Shown in pieces: positions 23,653-31,058 of a stretch of 31,058 bases of DNA. A model generated the notes under the pieces. That model ran no database searches. It was given only the letters and a program-made list of their open reading frames with translations, and was not told where the DNA came from. Numbering within the stretch: position 1 is the stretch's first letter; the number at the start of each line of letters is the position of its first letter. The stretch spans positions 1 to 31,058 of the forward strand of contig NZ_DASWSJ010000031.1 in the NCBI RefSeq assembly GCF_036402745.1, read 5' to 3'. The position numbers were made by a program, and so were the translations under genes. Origin of the DNA: Actinophytocola sp036402745. Its GTDB lineage: Bacteria > Actinomycetota > Actinomycetes > Mycobacteriales > Pseudonocardiaceae.

Positions 23653-24576
23653 TCACCGCACGAGCAGCTCGCGCATCGGCGGCCGGTCGGCGACCTCGAC
23701 ACCCGCGGTGTCCGGCAGCCACTCGCCCGCCACCTGGACGAACTGGGTGAGCTCGCCGGCCTCGGCCGGCAGCATGCCGCAGCGGGCGAGCGCCGTGCCG
23801 AGGATCTGCCGGGCCATCAGCCCGAGCGCGGCCAGCGGCTGGTTGCGATGCCGCCGCACCCCCAGGTTGACCTGCGCGATCCCCGGCAGCCCGACGATCG
23901 CGTGCGCGTCGAGCAGCAGGCCGATCTCCACGCCGTAGCCCGACGCGAACGGCACCGCCTCCAGCAGCGCGCGGGTGCCTGCGTACTCGCCGGACAGCGG
24001 CTGGATGATGCCCGACAGCTCCGGGCGCAGGGCCGAGAGCAGCGGGCGGGCCATCAGCTCGGTGACCCGGCCGCCCCCGGAACTCGTCTGAGAGTCCTCA
24101 CTGGACAGTGGACGCCGGTAGAAACCCTTGACCAGCGCGACATCCGGCTCCAGCAGCAGCGGGCCGAGCAGCGTCGGCACGAACATGGGGTCCGGGTCGA
24201 TGAGGTCCGAGTCGACGAACGCCAGCAGGTCGCCGGTGGTCGCGGCGAGCGAGCGCCACAGCACCTCGCCCTTGCCTGGCAACGGTTCCAGCTCGGTGAG
24301 CACCTCGGTGCGGTGCACGACCCGCGCGCCGGCCGCGGCGGCCACCTCGACCGTGCGGTCCGTCGAGCCGGAGTCGACCACGACCAGCTCGTCCACGAGC
24401 GTCCCGAGGAGCGGCCGGACCGAGGCGACCACGTCGCCGACCGTCGCCTCCTCGTTCAACGCGGGCAACACGACGCTGACCGTGCGGGAACCCTTGGCCC
24501 GCACCAGATCCTCAACCGTCCACTCGACACTCTGCCAGGTTCGCTCGGCGAACCACGTGCGCGCGGCCGGGTCCAT
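23653..24576 (-). CDS. gpgS: Glucosyl-3-phosphoglycerate synthase (GT81)
   Basis: GpgS transfers glucose from a nucleotide sugar to 3-phosphoglycerate, the first step toward glucosylglycerate and the methylglucose lipopolysaccharides that regulate fatty-acid synthesis in mycobacteria. The GT-A fold shows V-V-L-P-A-L-N-E-E (35-43), V-V-D-S-G-S-T-D-R-T (67-76), L-P-G-K-G-E-V-L-W (99-107), the metal-binding D-S-D (122-124) and S-G-E-Y-A-G-T-R. Length is 307 aa. ATG 24576 overlaps the folP2 TGA by one base, so the much longer upstream open frame is not used. The 34-bp gap to the DivIVA-like gene suggests one operon. Confidence 0.92.
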   Translation of the reverse strand: MDPAARTWFAERTWQSVEWTVEDLVRAKGSRTVSVVLPALNEEATVGDVVASVRPLLGTLVDELVVVDSGSTDRTVEVAAAAGARVVHRTEVLTELEPLPGKGEVLWRSLAATTGDLLAFVDSDLIDPDPMFVPTLLGPLLLEPDVALVKGFYRRPLSSEDSQTSSGGGRVTELMARPLLSALRPELSGIIQPLSGEYAGTRALLEAVPFASGYGVEIGLLLDAHAIVGLPGIAQVNLGVRRHRNQPLAALGLMARQILGTALARCGMLPAEAGELTQFVQVAGEWLPDTAGVEVADRPPMRELLVR

Positions 24577-25445
24577 CAGGCCAACGCTCGCAGGCAGCGC
24601 GCCGGCTGCCGGGTCCCGGTGATACTCGCCACCATCTCGACCACCTTCCTGGTTCGGCCAACCTCGTGCGCGCGGAACACCTTGGCGCCGGCATGGGCCG
24701 CCACCGAGGTCGCCGCAAGAGTTCCGTCCACTCGATCTTCCAGACCCACACCAAGGGTCTCCCCGACGAAGTCCTTGTTGGACAAGGCCATCAGCACCGG
24801 CCAGCCGGTGCCCACCAGCTCGTCGAGCCGGCGCAGCAGGGCCAGCCCGTGCCAGGTGTTCTTGCCGAAGTCGTGCGTCGGGTCGATCAGCACGCCTTCC
24901 GCGGGAACGCCGAGCGACACCAGCCGCTCCGCGCGGGCCACCAGCTCGGCGGTGACCTCGGCGACGACGTCCAGGTAGCGCACCCGGTGGGGATCGGTGC
25001 GCGGCGCCGCGCCGCCGGTGTGCGAGCACACCATGCCGACGCCGAACTCGGCGGCGACCTCGGCGAGCCCGGGATCGGCGCCGGCCCAGGTGTCGTTGAG
25101 CAGGTCGGCGCCGGCCACGCAGGCGGCCCGGCCGACCTGGTGGCGCCAGGTGTCCACGCTGATCACGAGGTCGGGATGGCGTTCCCGGACCTGTTCGACC
25201 AGCGGCACCACCCGGCGCAGCTCCTCGTCGACGTCGACGTGCTCACCGTGCGCGCCGGCCCGGACCCCGCCGATGTCGACGATGTCCGCGCCTTCGGCGA
25301 CGAGCCGGTCGACCGCGGTCAGCGCGGCCTGCTCGGCATAGGTGGCACCGCGGTCGTAGAAGGAGTCCCTGGTGCGGTTGACGATCCCCATCACCAGGGC
25401 ACGGTCCTGCGCCACCGCCCGGTCGCCGAAACGAAGAGTTCCCAC
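24576..25445 (-). CDS. folP2: FolP2-type dihydropteroate synthase homologue
   Basis: This DHPS-fold TIM barrel of 289 aa has its key motifs altered. The canonical M-G-I-V-N-V-T-P-D-S-F-S-D-G-G reads M-G-I-V-N-R-T-R-D-S-F-Y-D-R-G (19-33), and the G-G-E-S-T-R-P-G-A pterin/phosphate loop reads G-G-V-R-A-G-A-H-G (59-67). D-T-W, N-D and the C-terminal R-A-H-E-V remain. It is the FolP2 paralogue (Rv1207-like); mycobacterial FolP2 is reported to lack DHPS activity, and its tight linkage to gpgS suggests another role. GTG 25445 is the start. The dyad at 25498-25512 may regulate the operon. Confidence 0.88.
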   Translation of the reverse strand: MGTLRFGDRAVAQDRALVMGIVNRTRDSFYDRGATYAEQAALTAVDRLVAEGADIVDIGGVRAGAHGEHVDVDEELRRVVPLVEQVRERHPDLVISVDTWRHQVGRAACVAGADLLNDTWAGADPGLAEVAAEFGVGMVCSHTGGAAPRTDPHRVRYLDVVAEVTAELVARAERLVSLGVPAEGVLIDPTHDFGKNTWHGLALLRRLDELVGTGWPVLMALSNKDFVGETLGVGLEDRVDGTLAATSVAAHAGAKVFRAHEVGRTRKVVEMVASITGTRQPARCLRALA

Positions 25446-25497
25446 GGATTCGATGGTGCCACGGCGTCAGGCCGAAACACCCCCGCGATACATCGAG

Positions 25498-25512
25498 GTC
25501 ACAATTGGTGAC
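25498..25512. promoter_or_regulatory. GTCAC-N5-GTGAC dyad upstream of the folP2 operon
   Basis: The inverted repeat has a five-base centre (AATTG). It lies 53 bp upstream of folP2 and 13 bp beyond the stop of the LOG gene, which is transcribed towards it on the same strand. Binding-site identity is unknown. Confidence 0.4.
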
Positions 25513-25525
25513 ACCGGGGAAACTT

Positions 25526-26311
<786 letters not shown>

Positions 26312-26318
26312 AGTCGGG

Positions 26319-26324
26319 AGTCTA
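26319..26324 (-). promoter_or_regulatory. -10 hexamer for leaderless LOG gene
   Basis: TAGACT on the minus strand is seven bases upstream of GTG 26311, with no ribosome binding site between. Confidence 0.5.
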
Positions 26325-26366
26325 GAGGCGCGGAACCCGGCCCGTTGCGGCCCCGTCGAAGCGGGC

Positions 26367-26825
26367 ATGTCCGATACGGAGGAGTTGCGGGCGCGGGTCG
26401 ACGCGCTCGAGGCCAGGCTCACGTGGCTCACGTGGCTCACGCCCGCCGCTGGCCTCGCCGCGGTGCTGCTCGTGGTCACCGTGCTGCCCTGGACCCGGTC
26501 GACGTCCGGTGAGCCGCGTGCCCACACGCTGTGGCAGGCGGCGGCCGAGGACGGCGGCGCGCTCGCCGTCCTGCTGCTCGTCCTCGCGCTCGTGGCCGTG
26601 TCGGTCGCCGTGTTCGGGCGGCGGGAGCACTCGCGGGTGGCGCACGTCTACGTGCTCTGCCTCGGGATCGTCGTCGCGGGCGCGCTGCTCAAGGCGGACT
26701 ACGGGCCGCTGCCGGGCGCGCTGGAGGCGGCCGAGGGAAAGTGGATCGGGCTCGCGGGTGTGCTCGGGCTCGGCACGCTGCACCTGTGGCGTGCGGTCGT
26801 GCCGGTGCCCGAAGCAAACCGTTGA
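26367..26825 (+). CDS. Hypothetical four-helix membrane protein
   Basis: The 152-aa protein opens with a short acidic coiled-coil-like helix (E-E-L-R-A-R-V-D-A-L-E-A-R-L), then has four hydrophobic segments at about 28-44, 66-87, 98-114 and 132-149. The ATG at 26367 has no clear Shine-Dalgarno sequence. A triple 9-bp repeat (26416-26441) encodes L-T-W-L-T-W-L-T before the first helix. It resembles small actinobacterial membrane proteins annotated as hypothetical (Rv1203c/Rv1204c lie at the analogous place in mycobacteria, but I cannot claim homology). It is followed after 10 bp by a second small membrane-protein gene, probably one operon. Confidence 0.7.
   Translation: MSDTEELRARVDALEARLTWLTWLTPAAGLAAVLLVVTVLPWTRSTSGEPRAHTLWQAAAEDGGALAVLLLVLALVAVSVAVFGRREHSRVAHVYVLCLGIVVAGALLKADYGPLPGALEAAEGKWIGLAGVLGLGTLHLWRAVVPVPEANR
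26416..26441 (+). repeat. Three 9-bp tandem repeats in a coding region
   Basis: The unit GGCTCACGT is present at 26416-26424 and 26425-26433, with a nearly complete third copy to 26441. In frame, it encodes repeated L-T-W. Confidence 0.85.
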
Positions 26826-26835
26826 GGCGTGAGCG

Positions 26836-27150
26836 ATGACCGAACCCGCTGACGTGCGGGAATCGCCGCGGGCGTTGCGCCGGCGGATGGGTGAGCTCGA
26901 GGTCGAGCGGATCAGGACCGTGGGCGAGCTGCTCGTCGCCACCATCGGGCTCTTCCTCACCGAGTCGCCGGGCCGGGTCGGGCACCTCGTGCTCGTGTGG
27001 GTGTCGCTGCTGACCGCGTTGGCGGCGCTCCTCGTCGGGGTCGTGCCGCCGGAGGGCTACGGGAGCGGGCCGGGGCGGTGGCTGGCGCTGCTCGGCGCGC
27101 TCATGCTCGCCGCGGTGCACGGGGCGCGGGTGGAGGCGCTCAGGCGCTGA
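26836..27150 (+). CDS. Small two-helix membrane protein
   Basis: The 104-residue frame starts at ATG 26836, ten bases after the previous stop, with GAGG just upstream. A charged N-terminal region (about 1-35, Arg/Glu-rich, amphipathic) precedes hydrophobic segments at about 50-69 and 82-96. No family is recognised. Its last 11 bases overlap the 3' end of convergent dapE. It was probably co-transcribed with the upstream membrane protein; the two may form one complex (inference). Confidence 0.65.
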   Translation: MTEPADVRESPRALRRRMGELEVERIRTVGELLVATIGLFLTESPGRVGHLVLVWVSLLTALAALLVGVVPPEGYGSGPGRWLALLGALMLAAVHGARVEALRR

Positions 27151-28207
27151 GGAAGCGGCCGAGCACCTCGGCGCAGCGGGTGATCTGCGCGATCGGCACG
27201 TGCTCCTGCTGGGTGTGGGCCAGCGTGGGGTCGCCGGGGCCGAAGTTGACCGCCGGCATGCCGAGGGCGGCGAAGCGGGCCACGTCGGTCCAGCCGAGCT
27301 TGGCCACCGGGTCGCCGCCGGCCGCCTCGACCAGCTCGGCGGCCGCCGGCGCGGCCAGTCCCGGCAGGGCGCCGGCGGCCACGTCGGTCACGGTCAGCTC
27401 GTAGCCGGCGAACACGTCGCGCAGGTGGGCCTCCGCGTCGGCCGGGGAGCGGTCCGGGGCGAAGCGGTGGTTCACGGTGAGCACGGCCTCGTCCGGCACG
27501 ACGTTGCCGCTGACCCCGCCGGCGACCCGCACCGCTTGCAGGCCCTCGCGGTAGGTGCAGCCGTCGAGCTCCACGGTCCGCGCCTCGTACTTCTCCAGCC
27601 GGCGCAGCGCGTCGCCGAGCGCGTGGATCGCGTTGACGCCCATCCAGGCCCGCGCGGTGTGCGCCCGCGCGCCGGTCGTGCGCAGCTCCACCCGCATCGT
27701 GCCCTGGCAGCCCGCCTCGACGACCGCGTTCGACGGCTCGCACACGATGGCGAGGTCGCCGGCCAGCCAGTCCGGCAGCTCGCGCTCGACGCGGCCGAGC
27801 CCGTTGCGCGCGGCCTCGATCTCCTCGCAGTCGTAGAACACGAAGGTGAGGTCGTGCCTCGGCTCGGTGACGGTGGCGGCCACGTGCAGCATCACCGCGT
27901 CGCCACCCTTCATGTCGCACGTGCCGAGCCCGTGCAGGTGCTCCCCGGTGCGCCGGACGGGCAGGTTGTCGTTGACCGGCACGGTGTCCAGGTGCCCGGC
28001 GAGCACGACCCGGGACGGCCGGCCGAGGGTCGTGTGGGCCAGCACCGCGTTGCCGGACCGGACCACGGACAGGTGACCCGCCTGCTCACCCAGCGCCACT
28101 TCGACGGCGGTCGCGAGCTCCGCCTCCTCGCCGGAGACGCTGGGGATGTCGGCCAGCGCGGCGGTCAGGTCGACGGGATCGGCCGCGAGGTCCAGCTTCG
28201 GGGTCAC
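27140..28207 (-). CDS. dapE: Succinyl-diaminopimelate desuccinylase
   Basis: DapE removes succinate from N-succinyl-LL-2,6-diaminopimelate in the lysine/meso-DAP pathway that feeds peptidoglycan. This M20 metallopeptidase shows zinc-site motifs G-H-L-D-T-V-P (His72, Asp74), G-T-C-D-M-K-G-G (Asp98), Y-D-C-E-E-I-E-A (Glu128/Glu129), C-E-P-S and, near the C-terminus, A-H-T-Q-Q-E-H. Length is 355 aa, as in mycobacterial DapE. GTG 28207 is the start: TAGCGT lies eight bases upstream, while longer in-frame extensions are not conserved-looking. It lies close to dapD but is separated from it by a sigma-factor pair. Confidence 0.93.
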   Translation of the reverse strand: MTPKLDLAADPVDLTAALADIPSVSGEEAELATAVEVALGEQAGHLSVVRSGNAVLAHTTLGRPSRVVLAGHLDTVPVNDNLPVRRTGEHLHGLGTCDMKGGDAVMLHVAATVTEPRHDLTFVFYDCEEIEAARNGLGRVERELPDWLAGDLAIVCEPSNAVVEAGCQGTMRVELRTTGARAHTARAWMGVNAIHALGDALRRLEKYEARTVELDGCTYREGLQAVRVAGGVSGNVVPDEAVLTVNHRFAPDRSPADAEAHLRDVFAGYELTVTDVAAGALPGLAAPAAAELVEAAGGDPVAKLGWTDVARFAALGMPAVNFGPGDPTLAHTQQEHVPIAQITRCAEVLGRFLSA

Positions 28208-28215
28208 GGTCGGCC

Positions 28216-28221
28216 ACGCTA
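28216..28221 (-). promoter_or_regulatory. -10 hexamer for leaderless dapE
   Basis: TAGCGT on the minus strand is followed by eight bases and GTG 28207. Confidence 0.45.
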
Positions 28222-28288
28222 CCCATGCAACCCGGGGGCCCGCACCCCGCGTGACTAGGTGCGTCCGGGCATCGCAACGGGAGGTTCG

Positions 28289-28786
28289 ATGAATGATCGC
28301 GAGCAGGGGTTCACCGACTACTTCGCCAGCAAGTCGGGCGCCATGCGCGGCACCGCGTACCTGCTGTGCGGGGACTGGCACCGGGCCGAGGACCTGGTCC
28401 AGAACGCGTTCGTGAAGCTGTACCGCGCGTGGCACCGGATCGCCGCGCACGAGACGCTCGACGCCTACACCCGCCAGATCCTCGTCCGCACCTACCTGGA
28501 CGAGAACCGCCGCGGCTTCTTCTACCGCGAGAAGCCCACCGCCGACCAGGCCGACCGGACCGCGCCGCCGGTCGGCAGCTCCGAGGACCGGCTGGTGCTG
28601 CTGCGCGCCCTCACGAAGGTCCCGCCCCGGCAGCGGGCCGTGCTGGTGCTGCGCTTCTGGGAGGACATGTCCGTCGAGGACACCGCGCGGGCCATGGGCT
28701 GCACCGCGGGAACCGTGAAGAGCCAGACCGCGCGCGGCCTCGACGCGCTGCGCGAGTACGTCGCCACCACGACCTTCATCAGCTAG
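28289..28786 (+). CDS. ECF-type RNA polymerase sigma factor (SigE family)
   Basis: The 165-aa sigma-70 group 4 factor has region 2 at about residues 12-80 (A-Y-L-L-C-G-D-W-H-R-A-E-D-L-V-Q-N-A-F-V-K-L-Y) and region 4 at about 105-155 (P-P-R-Q-R-A-V-L-V-L-R-F-W-E-D-M-S and G-C-T-A-G-T-V-K-S-Q-T-A-R-G). It would direct RNA polymerase to a dedicated regulon. ATG 28289 follows GGGAGG. The gene is divergent from dapE. Seven bases after its stop starts a single-pass membrane protein likely to control or depend on it. This subfamily is expanded in actinomycetes, and its inducing signal is unknown. Confidence 0.9.
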   Translation: MNDREQGFTDYFASKSGAMRGTAYLLCGDWHRAEDLVQNAFVKLYRAWHRIAAHETLDAYTRQILVRTYLDENRRGFFYREKPTADQADRTAPPVGSSEDRLVLLRALTKVPPRQRAVLVLRFWEDMSVEDTARAMGCTAGTVKSQTARGLDALREYVATTTFIS

Positions 28787-28793
28787 GAGAGCC

Positions 28794-29687
28794 ATGAACG
28801 AGCAGGACCTCCGGCAGGCGCTGCAGGCGACCATGACCACGGTCTCGCCGCCGCCACCGATGCGCGAGACGCCCGTGCTGGACGCCGCGCGGCGGGCGCA
28901 GCGCCGCCGGCGGGCCCGCCGGGCGGGTGCGGGCAGCGCAGCGGCGGTGGCCGTCATCGCGGTGGCCGCGGTGGTGCTCGTGACCAACTCGGACAGGAGC
29001 GGCACCGTCCAGCCCGGCGCTCACCCGCCCCAGGGCGCCGTCCCGACGGCCAACGCCTCGCCCGGCGGCGGCGCGACCAGCGACACCGAGACGTCGTGGC
29101 CGAACGGCCAGACCGACCGGACGGCGAGGTCGGGTCCCCGGTTCGACAAGGGCGAGACGCTGCTCGGCCGGCTGACCGAGGTGGTGCCCGCGGGGTTCGG
29201 CGCCCCCACCGACCTCAGCTACGACGACCCGGCCTACTCCGGCGGTCCGCTGCGGTTCAGCCAGTCGCAGTACGTCGACACGATCGGCGGGACCGAGGTG
29301 TGGGAGTACACCGCCACCATGCCGGTGACCAAGCAGAACGGCGTCGGCGTGGTCACGGCCGTCGTGACGGGGCCGAACAACGGCGCCACCGGTGAGGGGT
29401 GCGGCGTGTCCAGCACGTTCTGGGGGGAGCGGGGCACCTGCGCCGAGGTGCTGGTGGGTGGCAAGAAGGTCGGCGTGTTCTCCGCCGCCCCCGCCGACAC
29501 CGGCGCAGGCGGGCCGGGGGCGCGGTACGAGCAGTGGGCCACCTACCGCTACCCCGACGGCACGCTGGTGCACGTCGCGCAGTCCCTGAGCTACGAGGGG
29601 TCCGGGCGGCCGGCGTTGGCGCAGCTGCCGCTGACCGCCGCGCGGCTGGCCCAGCTGGCCGCCGACGCGAGGTTCCACCTCGACTAA
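28794..29687 (+). CDS. Single-pass membrane protein co-encoded with the sigma factor
   Basis: The 297-aa protein has a cytoplasmic N-terminal part (about 1-45, ending in a dense Arg stretch), one transmembrane helix (about 46-64), a Pro/Gly/Ser-rich linker and an extracytoplasmic domain of about 190 residues with two cysteines (G-E-G-C-G-V and G-T-C-A-E-V) that could form a disulfide. ATG 28794 follows AGGAG. The arrangement resembles an anti-sigma factor partner of SigE-family sigma factors, but no HxxxCxxC zinc anti-sigma motif is present. So it may be a sensor or simply a target. The TAA stop is also the start of the dapD -10 hexamer. Confidence 0.7.
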   Translation: MNEQDLRQALQATMTTVSPPPPMRETPVLDAARRAQRRRRARRAGAGSAAAVAVIAVAAVVLVTNSDRSGTVQPGAHPPQGAVPTANASPGGGATSDTETSWPNGQTDRTARSGPRFDKGETLLGRLTEVVPAGFGAPTDLSYDDPAYSGGPLRFSQSQYVDTIGGTEVWEYTATMPVTKQNGVGVVTAVVTGPNNGATGEGCGVSSTFWGERGTCAEVLVGGKKVGVFSAAPADTGAGGPGARYEQWATYRYPDGTLVHVAQSLSYEGSGRPALAQLPLTAARLAQLAADARFHLD

Positions 29688-29690
29688 CCT
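29685..29690 (+). promoter_or_regulatory. -10 hexamer for leaderless dapD, overlapping the upstream stop codon
   Basis: TAACCT begins with the TAA stop of the preceding gene and is seven bases upstream of GTG 29698. This is an independent promoter for dapD with no 5' leader. Confidence 0.5.
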
Positions 29691-29697
29691 TTCGGGC

Positions 29698-30684
29698 GTG
29701 AGTAGTGCGGACGTGAACCCGGAGACCACCGGTGCCCAGGGCGTTGGCCTGGCCACCGTGACCGACGACGGCACCGTGCTCGACACCTGGTTCCCGCATC
29801 CGAAGCTCGACGACGGGCGGATCCCGGGCACGAAGCAGCTGTCGGAGCAGGAGGTGGTCGACGAGCTCGGCGCCGGGGTGTCCGCGCTGCTCGGCCCGGA
29901 CGACGACCGGGCGGTCGAGGTCGTGGCGGTGCGCACCGGAATCCTGTCGCTGGCCTCGCCGCCGGCGGATGCCTACGACGCCTACCTGCGGCTGCACCTG
30001 CTGTCGACCCGGCTGGTGCGGCCGCACGGGCTCAACCTGGACGGGCTGTTCGGGGTGCTCGCCAACGTCGTGTGGACCAACCACGGGCCGTGCAAGGTCG
30101 AGGGCTTCCAGGCGACGCGGTTGCGGCTGCGGGCCCGCGGCGCGGTCACCGTGTACGGCGTGGACAAGTTCCCGCGGATGGTCGACTACGTGGTGCCGGC
30201 CGGCGTCCGGATCGGCGACGCGGACCGGGTGCGGCTGGGCGCGCACCTGGCCACCGGGACCACCGTGATGCACGAGGGCTTCGTCAACTTCAACGCGGGC
30301 ACGCTGGGCGCGTCGATGGTCGAGGGCCGCATCTCCGCCGGCGTCGTGGTCGGCGACGGCTCCGACGTGGGCGGCGGCGCGTCGATCATGGGCACCCTGT
30401 CGGGCGGCGGCACGGAGACCATCGCGATCGGCACCGGCTGCCTCGTGGGCGCGAACGCGGGCGTAGGCATCTCCCTCGGCGACGACTGCGTCGTGGAGGC
30501 GGGCCTGTACGTCACCGCGGGCACGAAGGTCGCGCTGCCCGACGGCCGGCTCGTGAAGGCGCGCGAACTGTCCGGCCGGCCGGGGCTCCTGTTCCGCCGC
30601 AACTCGGCGACGGGGGCGGTCGAGGTGGTGGAGCGGACAGGCGCAGGCGTCGAGCTGAACGCCGCCCTCCACGCGAACGACTGA
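29698..30684 (+). CDS. dapD: 2,3,4,5-tetrahydropyridine-2,6-dicarboxylate N-succinyltransferase
   Basis: DapD transfers succinyl from succinyl-CoA to tetrahydrodipicolinate, upstream of DapE in the succinylase branch of lysine/DAP synthesis. The 328-aa protein has an N-terminal globular domain (T-W-F-P-H-P-K-L near 31) and a C-terminal left-handed beta-helix of hexapeptide repeats (about 160-290; V-P-A-G-V-R-I-G-D, G-T-T-V-M-H-E-G-F-V-N-F-N-A-G-T-L-G, G-A-N-A-G-V-G-I-S-L-G). This is the actinobacterial type (Rv1201c-like), which forms a trimer. GTG 29698 is supported by the -10 hexamer seven bases upstream. Confidence 0.93.
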   Translation: MSSADVNPETTGAQGVGLATVTDDGTVLDTWFPHPKLDDGRIPGTKQLSEQEVVDELGAGVSALLGPDDDRAVEVVAVRTGILSLASPPADAYDAYLRLHLLSTRLVRPHGLNLDGLFGVLANVVWTNHGPCKVEGFQATRLRLRARGAVTVYGVDKFPRMVDYVVPAGVRIGDADRVRLGAHLATGTTVMHEGFVNFNAGTLGASMVEGRISAGVVVGDGSDVGGGASIMGTLSGGGTETIAIGTGCLVGANAGVGISLGDDCVVEAGLYVTAGTKVALPDGRLVKARELSGRPGLLFRRNSATGAVEVVERTGAGVELNAALHAND

Positions 30685-30757
30685 AACCGCGGCGAGAATT
30701 GTCGGTGCTGGGCCATATGGTCCAACCGTGTCTCAGCCGATCAGTCGAAACCAACTA

Positions 30758-30787
30758 CCGCCAGGTCCTTGATCCGCGACCTGGCGG
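30758..30787 (+). terminator. Hairpin downstream of dapD
   Basis: Perfect 10-bp arms (CCGCCAGGTC and GACCTGGCGG) enclose a 10-nt loop, 74 bp after the dapD stop. There is no T-run, so it may terminate in the actinobacterial way or be a site. The rest of the spacer up to 30896 holds an imperfect 16-bp palindrome centred on CCATATGG (30709-30724) and nothing else recognised. Confidence 0.55.
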
Positions 30788-30896
30788 GGCCTCGCTATGG
30801 CGAGCCGCAGCACCTGACACCAGACGCCAGGCGTTTCGTGGGAGCCCTTGGTGTGACCGCGGAAAGGATCGATGCAGTCGGGATCTGGTGAGAGAG

Positions 30897-31058
30897 ATGA
30901 GAACCAATGTGATCCACGTCGTGCTTGTCTACCGCCGCGAGACAGGGGAGCTCCTGTTGCAGGAGTCCTTTGCGGACGGCGACACGGCGATGCGCCGCCA
31001 GTTCGAGCTGGAGCGGGTGCCCGAGTACGCGGACACGGAGATCGTCGTCCTGAGTGCG
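30897..31058 (+). CDS. Small hypothetical protein, 3'-truncated by window edge
   Basis: ATG 30897 opens a frame that is still open at the last base (54 codons). The protein begins M-R-T-N-V-I-H-V-V-L-V-Y-R-R-E-T-G-E-L-L and has alternating hydrophobic strands with a central F-A-D-G-D-T-A-M-R-R-Q-F-E-L-E-R helix, compatible with a small alpha/beta fold. I do not recognise a named family, though similar short proteins are common in actinomycete genomes. The upstream GAGAGAG is only a weak ribosome binding site. Base composition is slightly lower in GC than dapD. Confidence 0.55.
   Translation, partial: MRTNVIHVVLVYRRETGELLLQESFADGDTAMRRQFELERVPEYADTEIVVLSA

Noticed and set aside
24577..25029. 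N-terminal extension of gpgS
   Set aside because: The frame stays open upstream but is Arg/Gly/Ala-rich and overlaps folP2; the true start ATG 24576 overlaps the folP2 stop and gives the family length.
25498..25512. CRP-type site upstream of folP2
   Set aside because: The half-sites GTCAC/GTGAC with a five-base centre do not match the TGTGA-N6-TCACA spacing; kept only as an unnamed dyad.
28208..29005. N-terminal extension of dapE
   Set aside because: The open frame runs under the sigma factor and its partner on the other strand; the GTG at 28207 with its -10 element and the family length argue against it.

Overview
High-GC (about 70%) actinobacterial chromosome. GTG starts are common, several genes look leaderless, and gene content and order match mycobacterial neighbourhoods recalled from M. 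tuberculosis: Rv1085c-Rv1086 (hemolysin III, short-chain Z-prenyl synthase), Rv1095 (phoH2), Rv1098c-Rv1100 (fum, glpX, DUF4245) and Rv1201c-Rv1210 (dapD, dapE, LOG protein, folP2, gpgS, DivIVA-like, tag). Individual proteins suggest a Pseudonocardiaceae-type organism (Amycolatopsis / Saccharothrix / Lentzea group). This is inference from remembered families; no search was run.

Layout. (1) 1-4430 is the right end of a decaying integrative element. It holds an AT-richer DUF3800 gene cut by the window edge, an XRE/TPR regulator, a frameshifted flavoprotein, a 21-bp palindrome, a frameshifted Pra-like replication/integration/excision activator, a second frameshifted element protein, and a truncated, frameshifted tyrosine integrase. 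(2) 4456-8780 carries hemolysin III, a CoA-binding protein and a Z-isoprenyl diphosphate synthase, then a strong bidirectional terminator, a small secreted protein, a gene-poor stretch of about 600 bp, and a PIN-PhoH (PhoH2) ATPase whose start region looks frameshifted. (3) 8878-16324 carries a DUF998 membrane protein, guaB1, an ATP-dependent DNA ligase, a zinc-ribbon/pentapeptide/membrane protein, and a divergent MocR regulator with an EamA exporter. (4) 16266-22729 carries fumC with a 15-bp in-frame duplication of its HPND motif, a ferredoxin-NADP reductase, two tandem L,D-transpeptidase lipoproteins, a secreted S1 protease, glpX and a DUF4245 protein. (5) 22726-27150 carries a minus-strand folP2-gpgS-DivIVA-like-tag operon, a LOG-family protein and two small membrane proteins. 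(6) 27140-31058 carries dapE, an ECF sigma factor with a membrane partner, dapD, and a partial small hypothetical gene.

How the genes work together. dapD and dapE supply meso-diaminopimelate/lysine. The L,D-transpeptidases, the prenyl synthase and the envelope proteins act at the cell surface. gpgS starts glucosylglycerate/methylglucose lipopolysaccharide synthesis. fumC, glpX and FNR belong to central carbon and redox metabolism, and guaB1 to purine salvage.

Most unusual points: the doubled HPND motif in fumC; short homopolymer or dinucleotide indels across the element and at the PhoH2 start, which may be assembly errors; a recurrent leaderless-promoter layout in which the -10 hexamer twice starts on the upstream gene's stop codon; and the non-canonical FolP2 tied to gpgS. 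I did not find a clearly new multi-gene system.
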